Source: Alphaproteobacteria bacterium (lineage in GTDB: Bacteria; Pseudomonadota; Alphaproteobacteria; VGEJ01). Taken from it: a DNA stretch of 6,845 nt. This document shows, one piece after another, positions 5,434 through 6,845 of the stretch. Each line of letters opens with the position of its first letter. Within the stretch, counting starts at the first letter, position 1. The notes below the pieces were generated by a model. It saw only the letters and a program-made list of their open reading frames with translations. It searched no databases and was not told the origin of the DNA. The position numbers and the translations under genes were made by a program. The DNA lies in assembly GCA_016869335.1 (NCBI GenBank), contig VGEJ01000143.1, forward strand, positions 1-6,845, written 5' to 3'.

Positions 5434-6633
5434 ATGACCGATGACATGATGAGCCTTCGCGCGCTGCTGGAGAAGAGTTCGGACGCCGAGCTGTTGCGCG
5501 AGATGGTGGGCTTCGCCGCCCATCGCCTGATGGAGCTGGAGGTCGAGACGCTGACTGGCGCTGCGCATGGCGCGCGCGACCCCGCACGGATCAACCAGCG
5601 CAACGGCTACCGCGACCGGATATGGGAGACGCGTGCCGGCGCGGTCGAACTGCACATTCCGAAGCTGCGCAAGGGCAGCTACTTCCCGGGCTTCCTGGAG
5701 CCGCGCCGGATGGCCGAGAAGGCGCTCGTCGCGGTCATCCAAGAGGCCTACGTTCAGGGCATCTCGACGCGCTCGGTCGACGACTTGGTCCAGGCGCTGG
5801 GCATGACCGGCATCTCCAAGAGCCAAGTCAGCCGGCTGTGCAGCGAGATCGACGACAAGGTGCGCACCTTCCTGACCCGGCCTCTGGAAGGCGACTGGCC
5901 CTATGTCTGGCTCGACGCGACCTATGTGAAGGTACGCCAGGCCGGACGCATCGTCCCGGTCGCGGTCATCGTCGCCGTCGGCGTCAACGGCGACGGCCGG
6001 CGCGAAGTCCTTGCCCTCGACATCGGCCCGTCGGAAGCCGAGACCTTCTGGACCGAGTTCCTGCGCTCGCTCGCCCGGCGCGGGCTCAGAGGCGTCAAGC
6101 TGGTGATCTCGGACGCCCATGAGGGGTTGAAGGCCGCAATCACGAAGGTGCTGCATGCCACCTGGCAGCGCTGCCGCGTCCATCTCATGCGCAATCTCCT
6201 GGCCCATGCCGGTCGCCAGGGGCGCGGCGTCGTCGCCGCCTTCATCGCCACCGCCTTCGCCCAGGAAGACACCGAGGCCGCGAGGACCCAATGGCGCCAG
6301 GTCGCCGATCAGCTCCGGCCCAAGGTCGCGAAACTCGCCGCCATGATGGACGCGGTCGAGACCGACGTCCTGGCCTACATGAGCTTCCCCGCCGCCCATC
6401 GACCCAAGCTCCACTCCACCAATCCGATCGAGCGCCTCAACGGCGAGATCAAGCGCCGCACCGAAGTCGTCGGCATCTTCCCCAACGAGGCATCCATCGT
6501 CCGTCTCGTCGGCGCCATCCTGCTCGAGCAGAACGACGAATGGGCCGTCCAGAGAGCGCGATACATGACGCTGGAAACCATCGCCCCGTTGAGCGACGAT
6601 CCCATCGTCAAGCTGCCCGCCGTGGCAGCCTGA
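5434..6633 (+). CDS. IS256-family (mutator-type) transposase
   Basis: A 399-residue DDE transposase that cuts and joins the ends of the surrounding element. The catalytic residues can be placed at D161 (VWLDATYVKV), D227 (VISDAHEGL) and E333 (STNPIERLNGEIKRR); between the second and third lies the family C-x2-H motif at C247 and H250 (WQRCRVHLMRN). The N-terminal part has RNGYRDR (56-62) and LHIPKLRKGSYFP (73-85), typical of the family, and ISKSQVSRLCSEID (127-140) is a likely DNA-binding helix-turn-helix. Length is normal and no frameshift is seen. The ATG at 5434 has GAGGA 7 nt upstream. Composition is as GC-rich as the core genes, unlike the interrupted host gene. No second gene is present in the element. 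Confidence 0.97.
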   Translation: MTDDMMSLRALLEKSSDAELLREMVGFAAHRLMELEVETLTGAAHGARDPARINQRNGYRDRIWETRAGAVELHIPKLRKGSYFPGFLEPRRMAEKALVAVIQEAYVQGISTRSVDDLVQALGMTGISKSQVSRLCSEIDDKVRTFLTRPLEGDWPYVWLDATYVKVRQAGRIVPVAVIVAVGVNGDGRREVLALDIGPSEAETFWTEFLRSLARRGLRGVKLVISDAHEGLKAAITKVLHATWQRCRVHLMRNLLAHAGRQGRGVVAAFIATAFAQEDTEAARTQWRQVADQLRPKVAKLAAMMDAVETDVLAYMSFPAAHRPKLHSTNPIERLNGEIKRRTEVVGIFPNEASIVRLVGAILLEQNDEWAVQRARYMTLETIAPLSDDPIVKLPAVAA

Positions 6634-6638
6634 CCCAA

Positions 6639-6658
6639 CCGGCGGCCAGCATCGCCGG
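6639..6658 (+). terminator. Short GC hairpin after the transposase stop, possible terminator or stability stem
   Basis: CCGGCG (6639-6644) and CGCCGG (6653-6658) pair perfectly around an 8-nt loop, starting 5 nt after the stop codon. No T run follows, so a rho-independent terminator is not well supported. Confidence 0.25.
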
Positions 6659-6677
6659 AGAGCACGAGCGACCTCGC

Positions 6678-6706
6678 GCTCCTACACCACTCACCGGGGC
6701 ACGATC
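6678..6706 (-). repeat. Right terminal inverted repeat (IRR)
   Basis: Read inward on the minus strand it begins GATCGTGCCCC and ends GTGGTGTAGGAGC, matching the left repeat at 24 of 29 positions. It ends exactly where the target duplication begins. Confidence 0.9.
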
Positions 6707-6715
6707 CAGCTCGGT
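6707..6715. repeat. Right copy of the 9-bp target site duplication
   Basis: CAGCTCGGT, identical to 5263-5271. In the methyltransferase frame it encodes QLG, the same three residues that end the 5' fragment. Confidence 0.92.
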
Positions 6716-6845
6716 AACATCGCTACATACGAAAAGTTCCTTGGCGAGCTGGATGCGGTCTGGACCGAATGCCTTCGCGCGCTCGTTCCTGGCGGTCGGA
6801 TAGCCTGTGTCGTGGGTGATATCTGTGCCTCGCGTCGCCAAGGTG
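6707..6845 (+). pseudogene. DNA methyltransferase, continuation after the insertion (runs off right edge)
   Basis: After the duplicated QLG codons the frame reads NIATYEKFLGELDAVW, then TECLRALVPGGRIACVVGD and ICASRRQG. This is the stretch expected directly after motif IV in SPPY-type methyltransferases: a helix with an acidic/aromatic pattern, then LVPGGR and a beta strand. Counting from 6716 there are 43 new codons, so with the 49 upstream codons the ancestral gene is visible for 92 residues without any other lesion. No start codon with a ribosome binding site is apparent just upstream within the element, so this part is probably not translated usefully. The remainder, including the cofactor-binding motif and any restriction partner, is beyond the window. 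Confidence 0.85.

Larger units (their letters stand above)
5272..6706 (+). mobile_element. Complete IS256-family insertion sequence, 1435 bp
   Basis: The element is bounded by 29-bp terminal inverted repeats (24 of 29 positions identical) and by an exact 9-bp direct duplication of host DNA. It contains a single full-length mutator-type DDE transposase in the plus orientation. Size, terminal repeats, duplication length and transposase all fit IS256. It lies within a DNA methyltransferase gene. All parts needed for transposition appear intact, so it may still be active. A strong hairpin lies between the left repeat and the transposase. Assignment to a named element would need a comparison with an IS collection. 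Confidence 0.95.

Noticed and set aside
6281..6291. Direct repeat CGAGGACCCAA shared with 5421-5431
   Set aside because: One copy is the transposase ribosome-binding region and the other is within transposase coding sequence; an 11-bp match in such GC-rich DNA is probably chance.
5410..6414. A 334-codon minus-strand open frame inside the insertion sequence
   Set aside because: It is the antisense shadow of the transposase; the DDE motifs on the plus strand decide the coding strand.
1..6845. CRISPR array, tRNA or rRNA genes, toxin-antitoxin pair
   Set aside because: No regularly spaced repeats, cloverleaf or rRNA-like sequence, or small paired gene cassettes were found.

Overview
The window is very GC-rich, uses GC-ending codons and carries compact co-directional biosynthetic genes. 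This fits a bacterium of the alphaproteobacterial type; the consecutive order serC-serA-hisZ is one I associate with Rhodospirillales-like genomes, but no species can be named from the sequence.

Region 1 (1-4514, minus strand) is a probable metabolic operon. In transcription order it holds a class V PLP-dependent aminotransferase of unknown substrate, serC (phosphoserine aminotransferase), serA (phosphoglycerate dehydrogenase with ASB and ACT domains) and the N-terminal part of hisZ (ATP phosphoribosyltransferase regulatory subunit), which runs off the left edge. Gaps are 21, 6 and 53 bp. SerA and SerC catalyse the first two steps of serine synthesis from 3-phosphoglycerate. HisZ belongs to the first step of histidine synthesis. 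A candidate promoter with a perfect TTGACA -35 box lies before the first gene, with an inverted repeat in its spacer.

Region 2 (4616-4966, plus strand) is a divergently transcribed small conserved protein of 116 residues without known function.

Region 3 (4967-6845) is accessory and visibly less GC-rich outside the insertion element. It holds the start of a beta-class (SPPY-type) DNA methyltransferase gene, split by a complete IS256-family insertion sequence (5272-6706, 1435 bp). The element has 29-bp imperfect terminal inverted repeats, a 399-residue DDE transposase and an exact 9-bp target duplication (CAGCTCGGT). Removing the element and one repeat copy rejoins the methyltransferase frame perfectly, so the gene was intact before insertion and no other lesion is seen in the 92 codons visible. 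The rest of the gene, and any partner restriction enzyme, lie beyond the right edge.

No convincing wholly new system is visible. The best leads are the insertionally inactivated methyltransferase, the strong 20-bp hairpin just inside the left end of the element, and the operator-like repeat in the aminotransferase/serCA promoter.
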